Shown here: piece by piece, positions 49,690-60,535 of the stretch | How the letters are laid out: each line of letters opens with the position of its first letter | Position numbering within the stretch: the first letter of the stretch is position 1 | Origin: Gymnogyps californianus | Lineage: Eukaryota > Chordata > Aves > Accipitriformes > Cathartidae | Direction of reading: 5' to 3' | NCBI RefSeq assembly: GCF_018139145.2 | Contig: NC_059487.1 | Location: forward strand, 2,501,792 to 2,565,791 | Length of the DNA: 64,000 nucleotides | Notes under the pieces: generated by a model | Told to the model about the DNA's origin: nothing | Database searches by the model: none | The model's input: the letters and a program-made list of their open reading frames with translations, nothing else | Position numbers and translations under genes: made by a program

Positions 49690-52600
49690 TTACTTGAGGG
49701 TGGTGGAGGCTTCACAACGCCCTGCTCCTGCTGTCTCTGCCGCCTCCTCCTGCGAGAGTTCATCCTCCTGTGAGGTTTCCTCCTCCTCCTCCCTGGGGGA
49801 GAAGGGTCCCACCAGCCAGGACAGAGGTGTGTTGTTCTTCAGGTAGTCCAGCAGCTCCTCCATGTACTCCTGGATCACAGCCAGCTTCCTCTGGCTCTGG
49901 GTCAAGACACTGCTGGACAAGTCCTGGAAGGATTTTGCTGCCGAGAAAGAAGCATGAAGCTCCTCTATGGTACTAAGAGATTGCTTCACCTTATCCTGAA
50001 GGCTTGAGGGAAGGCCTTGGATTGCAGACACTATTTTACAGCAGGTGATTTGCAGCTGCTGTGTGATACTGCATGCCATGAGCAGTGCCAGAGACTCCAT
50101 CTCCTGGGAGGAGGCAGGAAGGACAAGATCAGAGGAGTGAGTTACTTTAAAAAAAAAAAAAATTAAAAATCAAGGGGATGCCCAGAGCCCTTTGCTTCCC
50201 TCCCCAGGGAGGTACCTCTGGCTTTGCAGAGCTTTCATCTCCACTCTCTTTGGAAGACTTCCTACTCCAGTCCAGCCACATCTGGTGTAGTTTCTCCTGC
50301 CCCTCCTGAAGCTTTTGATTAAATCCTTGCTTAAACACTTCAGTCTGTGGCAGGGGAAGATCAGAGTGTCAAGACAGACAGATCTGCTGGTGAATAGCAC
50401 AGCTCTTTATCATAGCAATGAAGTTGAAACCAAGCCAACAATTTGGTTCTCTCTTTCCAGGAGACTGGGCTCTACCTACCAGTTCAATGATGCAGTGAAG
50501 CTGTGCAAGGGCCTCCTGCATGCCCTGCCAGGCCTGCTTCATTTTGTCTGTTGAGTGCAGGTAGGCAAACATGCGAAGCTCATCAGAGAGAGACCCCAAC
50601 CGCACAAAGTACCTCCTCTTCTGCTGCTGCTGCTCCACAGACATTATGTCTGCACCCTCCTCTGATGCTGCCAGTTTGGCTGAGGAAAGAGACAGTATCT
50701 GTAAGCGGCTGACCAGAGATGCTTACCACACAGGGTAAACAATATCAGGCGATCTTCAACTAGGAGCCAGGTAGCCTCCAGCATGGCACTTCCCATTAGC
50801 CCCATTCCAGAGTAGTGGTTCCCATTACAAGTAGTCACATATACTGTTTCCTTACCTAGTTCCTCATTTCCAATAGGGAGAGAGTTGTCTTCTGTCCTCC
50901 CCAGCACAGCTTCTACTCTGCTTACAGCCGTCTGGCCCACTTTGGAGTCCATGACCATCCCTACACTGCCGGTCACTGCAGATCTGGCAGCCTCCATGCT
51001 GCTCTGAAGAGTCTCCTTAGTTACGTCTATCACCTCTGTCACTTTGCTGCTCACAGCACCCTTTGCATCAGCCACTCTGGATGATACCAGCTCTTTTGTG
51101 TCAGAGATAATCTGTGGAAGAGGAGACTTATGTCAGATAAGGGATTGGGTCATGTAGTACACTACAATTCTGAATTGCACCAAGAGGACAATTAGCACAG
51201 TGTCTGCTAAGTATTTACTCCTGTAGGAGCTTGCACTATGCACCTAGGGTAGTTTGTTCCTCATACAAGAGCCTACTTCACTCCCAAGGTTAGAAACCCT
51301 GCAAGACACAGGCCCCTCTGCCAGCCAGGGATGGCACAGCCTTTGATTCTTACCTGTTCCACTGGCTTTTGAAGAAGTGGGAGCTTTTCCCCTAGTTTAT
51401 CCAAACCTTTGGAGGCATACTCACTTGCTGCAGCAACTGAAAAGAAAAAAAAAAAAGAAAGGAGTGTCAAAACTTGTTTTTCTGCAATTCCATCTCAAGT
51501 TCTGCCTTCCTAAGCATGTTGCTCTGCAGGGAGCCGAGATGAAAGTCTCCATTCAGATCACCAGGCCAGGGGTGTTGTAAGCTGAATTTGCAGAGCAGCT
51601 TGCCTTGGTCTCCTCACAGATCTGTTCACTTTGACAGTGGCCAGTTTCCGCTTGTACAGACATAGCCACCTACATGGGATCCCCTCCCGCAGCTTCTTGA
51701 GCTCTTGACTAAATAGATGCATAGCCCTCATCTCTGCCCAAGCCTCCACATCCCAAGAATCCAGGATCACATAGTAACTGACAGGAGGGGGATGCCCACT
51801 CTGGACTTAGAGTGAACTCAGGCCTGTCACATAGACTGTTTTGTCAGCCACTTTTCATTCGGAATAGCCCCTCTCTCTCCAGGAGTTTAGAGCTTCTTCT
51901 CAGATGCCCCAGTCATGTTCTTCAAGGGCCATGGCAAACAGAACTTTTAGATGTAAGTGTCCTCCAAGAAGAGGCTTTTTCCTGTAGCCACCATGAGCTT
52001 GTAAGAATCCGACTATAAACATCTGCCACTTAATACTTTGGACCTTGCAAGATCAGTTTTAGGGAAGTCTACATCAGAGTCAAGTCCTGGTCCTCCAGGG
52101 AGCAACCCTCCATCACACCACTCGGACTAGGACTCAGCTGTTTAGCCTTACTTGTAAGCCAGGAGTTGTCCTTTTAGTATGGTGATAGAGAGGTGCATTT
52201 CCACATCCTAGGACTCCTTCCAGAGCTGGAAGGAGCCACAGAGTCCCTCACAGGCAGGTGCAAACCTGCCCTTCCACAGGGGATTACCATGAGGCTCCAG
52301 TGTAGTCAGAACTGGCTGCACACAACTGGCTGCAGCTTCAGTCACACTCTTCACTCCTTTCTCTGCTGCATCATACACAGATCTGATGTAGGGGTGGCTC
52401 TCCTTAGCAGAGGCATAAGCTGTAGAAACCATGTCACAGGCAGAGCTGACCAAGGTCAGGTTAGCCACCTGATTTACTGCATCCTAGAAGAGGAAAAAAA
52501 AAAAAAAAAAGAGCCATGAAGCTTGCAAACATGACCCTGAGCTTCCTATGCAGTTTTGCCCCCAAACTTCCTGTTGAAGTCACCTACTCTGGGTGAGGAA

Positions 52601-53300
52601 GCAAGGTTTGCCCCGCTTGGACACTTGCTTTAAAAATCTACAACTCGGTAGTGAAACAAGCTGTGGAGCATTAACTCTTATGGTTGGTCCATTCTAGAAA
52701 GGTCTTCCTCTAGCACAATACTACCCAAGGGACAGCTGAGTTTGTGGGCAACCTCAATACTTCTGTACCTGTACCCAGCTCTAATTCATTTGGTATAGCT
52801 ATTTAACAAGCTAATACCCCAGGAAAAGCTTCATCAGACAGGATCAAGTTGGTTTGAAGTTGCAAGAAGCATGCTGCTGGTCACGGGAGTAAAGCAAGTG
52901 CAGCAGGTTTCAGGGCTGCTGACACATGGGAGCCTTTCCATAAAAGCATTGCCTGCAGCAAGCCAGGATCTTGACTACAGACTTAGAGAAACATCTTTCC
53001 TAGCCAAGAACCAGGCTATTTTGCTTAGCCTAGGAGGTTACTGACAGGGTCTTTAGGCCTACTCTTTTGGCTGTGCTATCACCCGTATTTCCAGAGAAGC
53101 TGCAGGGCACAGCCTGAGCAGAGGAAACACTCCTCCCTTTGTGGAGGCTTAGCTAGCCACAGCAGGGCCACCTCCACGTACCTGCACCCAGGAGCTGCCA
53201 CTCCTTACCTCTCACACGGAGCACCTACCTGCTGCTCTTCTTCCTTCACCCCCAGGGAGCTCTTGGCAGCTTCCTCTTTGTCAGGCATAGCAGAGGCCAT
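49690..53300 (-). CDS. PLIN3: Perilipin-3-like lipid-droplet coat protein (seven coding exons)
   Basis: Spliced minus-strand CDS. Exons: 53300-53229, 52483-52288, 51436-51354, 51111-50856, 50679-50480, 50344-50216, 50103-49690. All junctions are GT-AG and the lengths (72, 196, 83, 256, 200, 129, 414) stay in frame, giving 449 residues; human PLIN3 has 434. The N-terminal PAT region (about 25-117) holds SSACDMVSTAYASAKES at 37-53. Residues 118-200 are amphipathic 11-mer-type repeats rich in V, T, S and K, the droplet-binding part. The C-terminal helical-bundle half has YFVRLGSLS (226-234), EGQEKLHQMW (283-292, closest to PLIN3), IQGLP (340-344) and NNTPLSWLVGPF (402-413). A Glu-rich tail (417-435) follows. 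Known family role: an exchangeable cytosolic protein that coats nascent lipid droplets and limits lipase access. PLIN3 fits better than PLIN2 because of the EGQEKLHQMW segment, but a bird-specific PLIN3-like paralogue cannot be excluded. No disabling change is seen. Confidence 0.93.
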
Positions 53301-53966
53301 TGCAGCTGAAACGCAAGTAGCACTATGGTTTTAGGAAGAGGAAAAGACAAAGCAGCCAGTGAGCATCCAGAGGGATTCCCCTTCCCAGGGGACACTTCCC
53401 TCTGGCCCATTAAAGGGAGAGGTTTCTTTACTACCCATTAAGGGAAGACCCCTAAAATGGGCCTCTTCCCACTACAGCAGAAAGGGATCTGTGCTACTTG
53501 CAAAGCTACCTAGTATTTAGGTTTCACATGTTTTATGATAATCAGAGGAATGAGGAGAACATAGTCTTTCCTCACCCAGGAGAGCTCTTGTCAGAGAGAT
53601 CATAGTGCTTATATCAATATATTTAGAAGAGGCACTAGGTACCTCCTTCCTCCCCACCAAGGCTTCAAGGAAGCCTTGCATTAGAGAGATGGTAACAACG
53701 GAACTGAAAAAAACAAACAAACAAAAAAAAGCAGCTCAAGAAGCTGCCCTACTGCTATTAGCACACCCCAACCAGAACCAGCTTGTCACTCAAAACCAGC
53801 ACAGGCTGTATCTAACCTTTCAGGCAAGACCGCAAGCAACCTTGTGTTAACTAAAACTAAATTACAGAATGGAACTGTAATTAAGCCAGGTAAGAAACAT
53901 CTAAACATGAACCAGGAGTTCATAGAACAATTACAGCCCTAACACCTGAAAATTTCAGAACCTTAC

Positions 53967-54027
53967 CTTTTTGCCCTGTTGGAGGTAAAGCAGACAACCA
54001 GCAAAAAAGAACCAGGCACCACACCAT
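53967..54027 (-). other. PLIN3: 5' exon of the perilipin gene (probably untranslated)
   Basis: On the minus strand the sequence ends GGGCAAAAAG followed by the donor gtaagg (exon edge 53967). It lies 30-90 bases downstream of a TATA box, so it is the likely first exon, spliced to the exon starting at 53305, which carries five 5'UTR bases before the ATG at 53300. The exon contains an ATG at 54027-54025 whose frame runs through the splice into the main frame. It would add about 22 residues, many hydrophobic (MVWCLVLFCWLSALPP...). The ATG sits at the expected transcription start, which argues against efficient use. The 5' edge is estimated from TATA spacing only. Confidence 0.7.
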
Positions 54028-54049
54028 GCTCCATCATCCCCACTCTGCC

Positions 54050-54146
54050 TTTTTATACCAGCTGGGGAAGTGGGGTAAGGAGGGACCCTCAGTGACTGAC
54101 AGCTCTGGGAAGCAGCACAAAGGAGCCAGTCTCTGTCCTGGCCAAT
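54050..54146 (-). promoter_or_regulatory. TATA and CCAAT core promoter of the perilipin gene
   Basis: Read on the minus strand, TATAAAAA lies at 54057-54050, about 30 bases before the likely transcription start near 54027. An inverted CCAAT box (CCAAT on the plus strand, 54142-54146) lies about 115 bases upstream of that start. The position just ahead of an exon with a clean donor supports a real promoter. There is no strong CpG island here, which fits a regulated TATA promoter more than a housekeeping one. I saw no convincing PPAR DR1 element nearby. Confidence 0.7.
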
Positions 54147-54199
54147 TAGAGGTGGAATGGGGCAGTGATGGGCCCTGCTGTGGCTCATTAATTACTCTG

Positions 54200-57100
54200 T
54201 AATCAGGCAGGTACACCTTGCCCTCTGTAGAGGAGCTCCCTTCGGAGGCCAGTGCTCCTGCAAAATGAGAGGGGCATTGCTAGCATGGACCATGCACCCT
54301 CTATGATCTTGCCTCAGATCACACACCGTCTGGAAATGGCAATTAGTTTTGTTTCTCTTTTTGATGGGGAACAACAAGCAGAAAAGAAAAGCAAATATAG
54401 TAAAACAAATCCAGAGAAGGACTTTGCACCTAATGTGGGATTCCTGTTGCTTTTACCTGCTAGTGCTTAATGTTTAATGACAGAAGTAGCTGCTCAGCTG
54501 CTGCCTAATCTTAGAAGCACTGGAACTCAAGTTTCTCATCTTGAAGTCCCTGGAAAGCCCGGTCTCTCTACATCTTCCCCAATGGCCATAAGGGTAAACA
54601 GCCCATGCATAAGACTGATTATTAGCCAGGTTAGACCCCTTCTGCTTGGGTTCAGTGCGCGCTTTCAGGGCTGATCTGGCTCGTGCCATCCCCCTCAGAC
54701 AATCCACTTTCCTTCAAACACAGTTGCACAACAGCCCGCTGATCTGTGCATGCATTTTGGGAATCGCAGCTTCCATTCGTTCCTGTGCTGGGGCTGAAAT
54801 TTGGACACCAGGCAGCCTGGGGGAGGGCCAGCCATGGCTCTTCCTCCTTGGCAGAGCTTCGCCTCATTGCAGAAAGACCCTTCCAGTTTATCAGGTCTCA
54901 GACCATGCAGGGACCTGCCTCGTGGTAGTGGGCACCATGAGGGGGAAGAGGGAAGCCAATGGTCTGGGTCCTGCAAGGACTCTCCCTGTGTGCAATCTAG
55001 TGACTGTAAAATACAGAAGTCTTGGAAATGGCTCGTTTAATTTACAGAGGAGCGATTATACTGAACAAGCCATTCCAGGAGCAGAGGGTTTCCCACAGAT
55101 CTGTGTCTTGGGGCTGCTTTTCTCTGGCTTCTCTGACGATTAATGAAGTCACACCATGTGCGTCTCTTCAGAGGAGGCATTGCCATGGACCCCTCTCCTC
55201 CTGGGCTACCTCTTTGCCTGGTTTTCTTGGGATCTTGAGGCCCTCGATGTTCTGTTAAACTTGAAATCAACTGAGCAGTTCATATATTATATGGGGGAAG
55301 GGAAAATCGATAGTCACACAAATGCATGCAGAACATGGCTCTTTGACACACCAGGTTAAAGAGAAATAAGGGCACAGTGATGGGGACACAGTGGCTGATC
55401 AAGGACAAATCACTGACTTTCATTTGACAGCGGTGGAAAGGACTGTTACAAGACAGCAACACTATCTCTCCAAAACACATGGACCAGTTGTCATGTCATC
55501 ACAATTTGGTGAGATCTTGCAAAAAGGAAAAAGTGAAACTCACTGTACGCTCCCAGGGCAGCCAGCCTGAGAAGACAGCACTGTCCATACGGTCGATGAT
55601 TCCGGCAGTTACGTGCAGTCCCGTTGGAAAGCTTTCAGTGGGAGTGGGATGTTTCAGGTATCCTCTTAGTACGCTGACCCCACTAAGGGTCACTGCTTTA
55701 CTTCTATGCATGCATTGTCCAACCTTTCAGTCAGCCTGTTCTTGAGTGGGAATTCAACACTGAAGCTTTGCAGGATGAGGGTTGATGTGATTTTGCTTTG
55801 CTTGCAGGAGAACACGTAAAGCGTTGGTGTTACAGCCTGCATCTGAAGCCCCAGCTCCTTGAATACAGTGTCTGTCATTGCCGCCATTTAAAAAGAAAAT
55901 CAGAAAGAAAGCAGGAAAAGCTTCACCAGGGAGGAAAACAGACTTTAGCCAGTCCTTTAGAAACACAAAACAGCTACACTGATAAATCCAAACAACTCGA
56001 ATGTAACAGAGATAAAAGCAAATCCTTCCTAATGAGATGATTGAAAATGAAACTGAAATTTCTGTATCTTTTCTCCTTTGGCTATAAAGCCTGAAAGGGA
56101 ACCCAGGCAGTCCTTAGCTTGTCCTGAGGCCACCCACACTCCTAACGCACAGCGCAGTGGCAGAGAGGGGGCAGGGGGTGCAGGGGTTGTATACGGGTGC
56201 GGGATGTCTTAACCACAGGGGCACAGGGGGCAGCTCCGGGCAGAGCGGGGGCGAGCGATGGCCCCCACCTCGCTGTTTGCCTGGCAGGTGAAGACCCCCC
56301 TGGCCTGCAGAAGGCTTGGAATTCAGCTCTCCTATAACCTGCATTAATTCTTTAGCGTCAGCATATGTATAGTATCACTGCTTGTATTTTTGCATGAGAG
56401 TAGCATGGCTTCTGGGTTTTGAGAGGAATAAATATGTGCTGAACATCTGCCGAACAAAACCTTAAAGATACTTAGAAAAAAATATTTGACTGGATGATCC
56501 CAAACAGACACTGATTTGGTTGCTTCCGTTTTGTCAGCAATAGCTATGGGCATGTGTAAAAGCAGTTTCATGTTCCTAGATAACATTATTGATGAGCAAA
56601 AAGATTTTGGGTTATTTAAGGGGCACTTCATTTCTAAGTTTGTCTAAGGTGCCAGAGTCCTTCGCAGACCAGGTTCTGTGTGTCTCTGTACCAGTTATCT
56701 ACAGATCTCATTATGTCCCTGGATTCTGAACATTACGAGTAATTCAGTTGCTCTGACGATGGACACTAAGTACCAAAGATCCTAATTTTTACACTAAATA
56801 TAAGGCATTAGCTGTGGTTTCTCAGGCACATTTAATGGTAAACTCAGTGTCAGAAAAAGGAAAAAAACACTTTTGAATGGCCCTGGCGGCACAAAGATCA
56901 CAGCGTCATGCAGTTTTCTGGATGATGATCTTGGGTGATTGTGAGGCTGCAAAATAAGCCTGTTGTAATGGCCGTGAAACAGCTGGCAAGCGTGATGCTG
57001 GAGGTTAATCCAGTAAATCTGGAGGTTCTGACATATCTCTCATCAGAGCTCGCTATCACCATAATAGAGAACATGAAAGCCATCAGTGTCTAAATCCCTC

Positions 57101-57381
57101 TGTACGCTCACTTGTGTCTTTTCTGCAAAAGAGGAAAAAAATCCTCCAAGTACGAACTGTCCTCCAGACGAGCCCTGAAGCAGTGGTAAACATGTCAGAA
57201 GATCCATTGTCCCAGTACGCCTTGAGGAAAGAGCAGTGTTTGTGCCGTTTGCCTTGAGGTCTCTCTTTCACTTTCTGTTTTGGACTGTGACAGCAGCATC
57301 CCTGAAATACGTATTCCTCCTGCACAAGGAGCCATGCAGTGGATCCCACCGCTCGCCTCTCATTGCTCCTCACATCCTCAG
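54200..57381. other. Upstream flank of the perilipin gene, no gene seen
   Basis: No exon series recognised. A plus-strand open stretch near 56,930-57,085 (about 54 codons, containing LASVMLEVNPVNLEVLTYL) has a protein-like composition but no good donor or acceptor. The 165-codon ORF at 54646 has antisense competitors and no domain. Confidence 0.5.
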
Positions 57382-57644
57382 CTATGAATGCCACATGTGC
57401 AGCAGAGGCAGTATATCAGGGGTAGAGCCCAGGCCGGGTCTTATGGTGTTGAGTAGAGGAGTTAGGGTGAGTAGGTCCTCCACTGGATAGAGCTCCTGGT
57501 AAGGCTTTGGGTGATCAGACTCATAATGGTTTGGCACCTCGTAGGGGGACAGAAAGGCCCTTGGTGTCTTGAGCTGTTCATGCAGTCTGCTCTGCCTGAA
57601 GTGAGTCTCCTGAGGATGTTTACATGAGAAATTGAATTCTGAAC
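57382..57644 (-). other. Weak candidate terminal exon, unidentified
   Basis: An acceptor-like tttccacag precedes 57644 on the minus strand. One frame is open from there to a TAG at 57384, about 87 codons, including PRAFLSPYEVPNHYESDHP and PKPYQELYPVEDLL. The composition (many P, Y, H and charged residues) looks more protein-like than most chance ORFs here. No family was recognised, and no phase-compatible partner exon was proved. Confidence 0.2.
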
Positions 57645-58252
57645 CTGTGGAAATGGGAGCTACCACTGCTTCCAACCATGTTGCAGAAAATGAGCTTCAT
57701 CTGGCTCATCAGCACAGCACAAGCCTTCAGAGGACCCCAGACTCTCTCAGGAGGAGGGCTGCTCCTGCTGTCCCACACCCATCAGGCGCACCAAGGCAGT
57801 GAAGGATCGATCCCGAAACCCTGCAGGTTTCACAGAAAATAAAGAGATGTTAATGTTTCTGTTCCTGTGCTGAGCTTGAGCTGCTGTGCAATAGAAAGTC
57901 AAGCAGTTAGATCTCCCTCTTAGCTCCCTTTAGCTGCCATCAGAGGAAAGAAGTACCCGCTACAAAGAGACGGATGCATTGGCCTGACAGCACCTGAACT
58001 CCTGCGGAAAACCTTTCAAAAACATACTGACTTCCAAGGAATTGCTCCTATCCTCTCTTGCACCCTCTCTTTACCACTTGTTTTTCACAGCTCTTTTTGA
58101 AAGCAGAATGTTTTGCTAAGCCCCCTTGGCAGAAAAAAGCTCGCACAGAAGTAGAAAAGAGCAAGCAATTTCATGTTATGGGTCTGCTGCTGTTAGTCAC
58201 CAAAAGGCATGTCCTAGTGCTTTGTGTCATGGGGGGAACAGAGACTCTCTAC

Positions 58253-58437
58253 CTGGAAATTGCTGTTCGGATCCTTTGTAGTATTGACTGAGCCTTTCTG
58301 TCCCAGGAAGATGTAATGAGTGCGATAGCTGTCAGCCTGCTGCGGAGCTTAGCATAATTGCTGTACGGCCGGGTTTCAACAGCCAGGTAGTTACGGTGAT
58401 AACTACCCCCGTTGCCTTGGCCGAAGCTGCATAGCGC
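58253..58437 (-). other. Weak candidate exon, unidentified
   Basis: On the minus strand a pyrimidine-rich stretch ends aaacacag before 58437, and the segment ends TTTCCAG with donor gtagag at 58252. One frame is open across the whole 185 bases. A shorter version starting after ctccgcag (58339) is exactly 87 bases and open in another frame, containing SYRTHYIFLGQKGSVN. CpG is locally raised compared with its surroundings. I do not recognise either product, and neither joins clearly to another exon. It could be a decayed gene or chance. Confidence 0.2.
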
Positions 58438-60349
58438 CTGTGTTTGTAAGGAAGATGAAGATGAACAGTCAAAAACAAAGGGAAACACTGGGAAAATCAA
58501 AGGGGGGGAGTTTCTGATGCCTGGGATTGCCCATGCCAAACTTACTGTGGTTTCACAGGTAACATTTTTTCCCCTCTTTTAGCAGGGGTGAAGGAAAGGG
58601 GAAGTAAAGGGGGACTGGAAGAGGCAGCCAGAATGGGCATTGGCTGTACCTTTTTCTCGCAGTCCACACAATTAATGCAGAGACTAGGAAAGCTGATGGT
58701 GGTGAACTGAAGCAGAGAATCCTTTGCTGCCTGATCACTGACGGTCAATGGGAAAACCTGCGCCAATCCCTCGGGCTGGAGTCGGTGCTACAGAGACTGC
58801 ATCCAGCTCAGGGGCAGGCTGCTAAAATAGTCAGCAGACTTGAGGATGGTTCCCCTGAAGGTAGACTGACTCTGAAGGACTGGAAAACACCAAGCATGCT
58901 GCTCTCAGGAGGAGACAGGCATTTTTTTAATGACAGCATGGGTGGTGTTGGCCAAATGCAGTAATTGGTTGAGCAATATTTGGTCTTCAGAACTGAGCAT
59001 CATCCATCAATAGGTACTATGAACTGTCCTATGGTAGGAGAGGTCAACACGGCAACATGAATACGACAGAGATCCAAAAAATAGAGACCTTCCCATCTGC
59101 TTTACCTTGGACCTGTTGAGTGTGTTGCAAGTGCTGGTAAATCCCTATAACTGCAACTTCAAAGACAACAGTGGGAGGACAGAGAGCTGAGCCTTGCTTG
59201 GGCAGGCTGCCTGGCCATTTCAGCTTTTCCAAGGTATGAAAGATGGTGGGGTTTTTTCTTTTCCTTGTGAAACTCATCTTAACCACACTGGTGAAGGAAG
59301 AAAAATACACTGCATTACAACAGCTAAGCTAGAAATGAGCATCTTTCTAATGCTCCTGGATCAGTCTGGCCCTGTTCTTCACACCTGGCCAAACTCTGCA
59401 CAGGTGGGCCTGTTCCTGGCAATGGTTCTGCTCATGAATTAGAGGGCGCAGTGGATAAGGAGGCCTCTGTGAAGCACTGCATAAGAGCCCCTTCCTGCAC
59501 AAGGTAAGCAAAATATGTCTGTCCTCAGGTGTACTGCCAGGGTTATTCTGGCTATGGGCTCTGAAAGTGTGGCAGAGCCTCTTGTTGGGAAGAGAAGTGA
59601 GTTGGGAGTGATCTGAGAGCTGTACTGAACTCAGCTGGGAAAGCCAGCACCTCTGAGAAGGAGATGGTGTGGTGCTCCGGTGAGCTGAGTGTCCCTGCAC
59701 AGGCAGGGATGGCAGGTCAGGTTTGTCTGTGGGTTGGCAGCCAAGTTCTCAGCACTGCAGGTGGGTGCTCATCGGTGCCTCTCTGCAGCTAAAACCTTCT
59801 TGGGGGATGCGTGTTTGTGTGTGTGTGTGTGGCTGGGGGGGTCTTTCTTCCTATTCACTTCTGAGACCACCTATTGTGAAGGAAAGATACTACCTGAGGT
59901 GGGGACAGGGAGAATACAGGTGCTGCTGTGCTGTGAAGGGCACAAGTTGAGTGTAAGTCCTGTACAGAAGTTACAGGAGGTAACTGATCCAACAGGTCCT
60001 GACAGTCTGCTCCAGTTGGTGCTAGAGAAATCAGTGAATCAGCCAGCTCAGTTAACCTAAGAGGGTCACAGCTAACAGTTTATTCCGTCTTTGTATTACA
60101 TGGCAAGCATTTGCACCGGTTGCAAATGAATTGCTGTTTCTGTGCTCATTATTGCACTGATGTTTGAAGACCACAGAGCTATTGTGGAAGAGCAGGGCTC
60201 CAACCAAGGCAGAGGAGAGCCTGCGGATGCTGTATCCATGACAACAGCTCCTTCCACTTTCAATCATTCGACACCAATTAGAGGTAGTCTTCCCAGTGCT
60301 AATGATGGGAATAGGGAGGCCGGAGCACTGGGCTGGACTTGGGGACTGT
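58438..60349. other. Non-coding stretch with one microsatellite
   Basis: No gene or interspersed repeat recognised between the weak exon near 58,253 and the SINE near 60,350. The ORFs of 117 and 123 codons here have no domain. Confidence 0.5.
59816..59831. repeat. (GT)n microsatellite
   Basis: Eight uninterrupted GT units preceded by a gtgt-t interruption, followed by a ggctgggggg stretch. No coding context. Confidence 0.9.
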
Positions 60350-60535
60350 GGGACTCTGTCCTCAGTTCTGCCAGCTGCCTGCGGGGTGACTTTCTCTGAG
60401 ACTGTTGGGCTCTGTGTCTCAGCTTCTCCATCTTTAAAATGGTGATCATGATTTTGACCTTTTTCCACAACAAGCTTTGTGATCTGCTGATGAAAAGTAC
60501 CAGAAGAGAGCTAGGGGTTACTGATAATAAACTCC
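60350..60535 (+). repeat. MIR-like ancient SINE
   Basis: The consensus steps appear in order on the plus strand: ctcagttctgccagctgcct, ggtgactttctctgagac, gctctgtgtctcagcttctc, catctttaaaatggtgatca, then caagctttgtgatctgctga, tgaaaagtaccagaagagag and ggttactgataataa. This matches the MIR-like amniote SINE pattern of CTCTGTGCCTCAGTTTCCCC, CATCTGTAAAATGGGGATAA and CTTTGAGATCTACTGATGAA. Confidence 0.75.

Noticed and set aside
54646..55143. 165-codon plus-strand ORF upstream of the perilipin promoter
   Set aside because: No domain, four overlapping ORFs on the two strands, and no exon structure. A divergent transcript is possible but unsupported.
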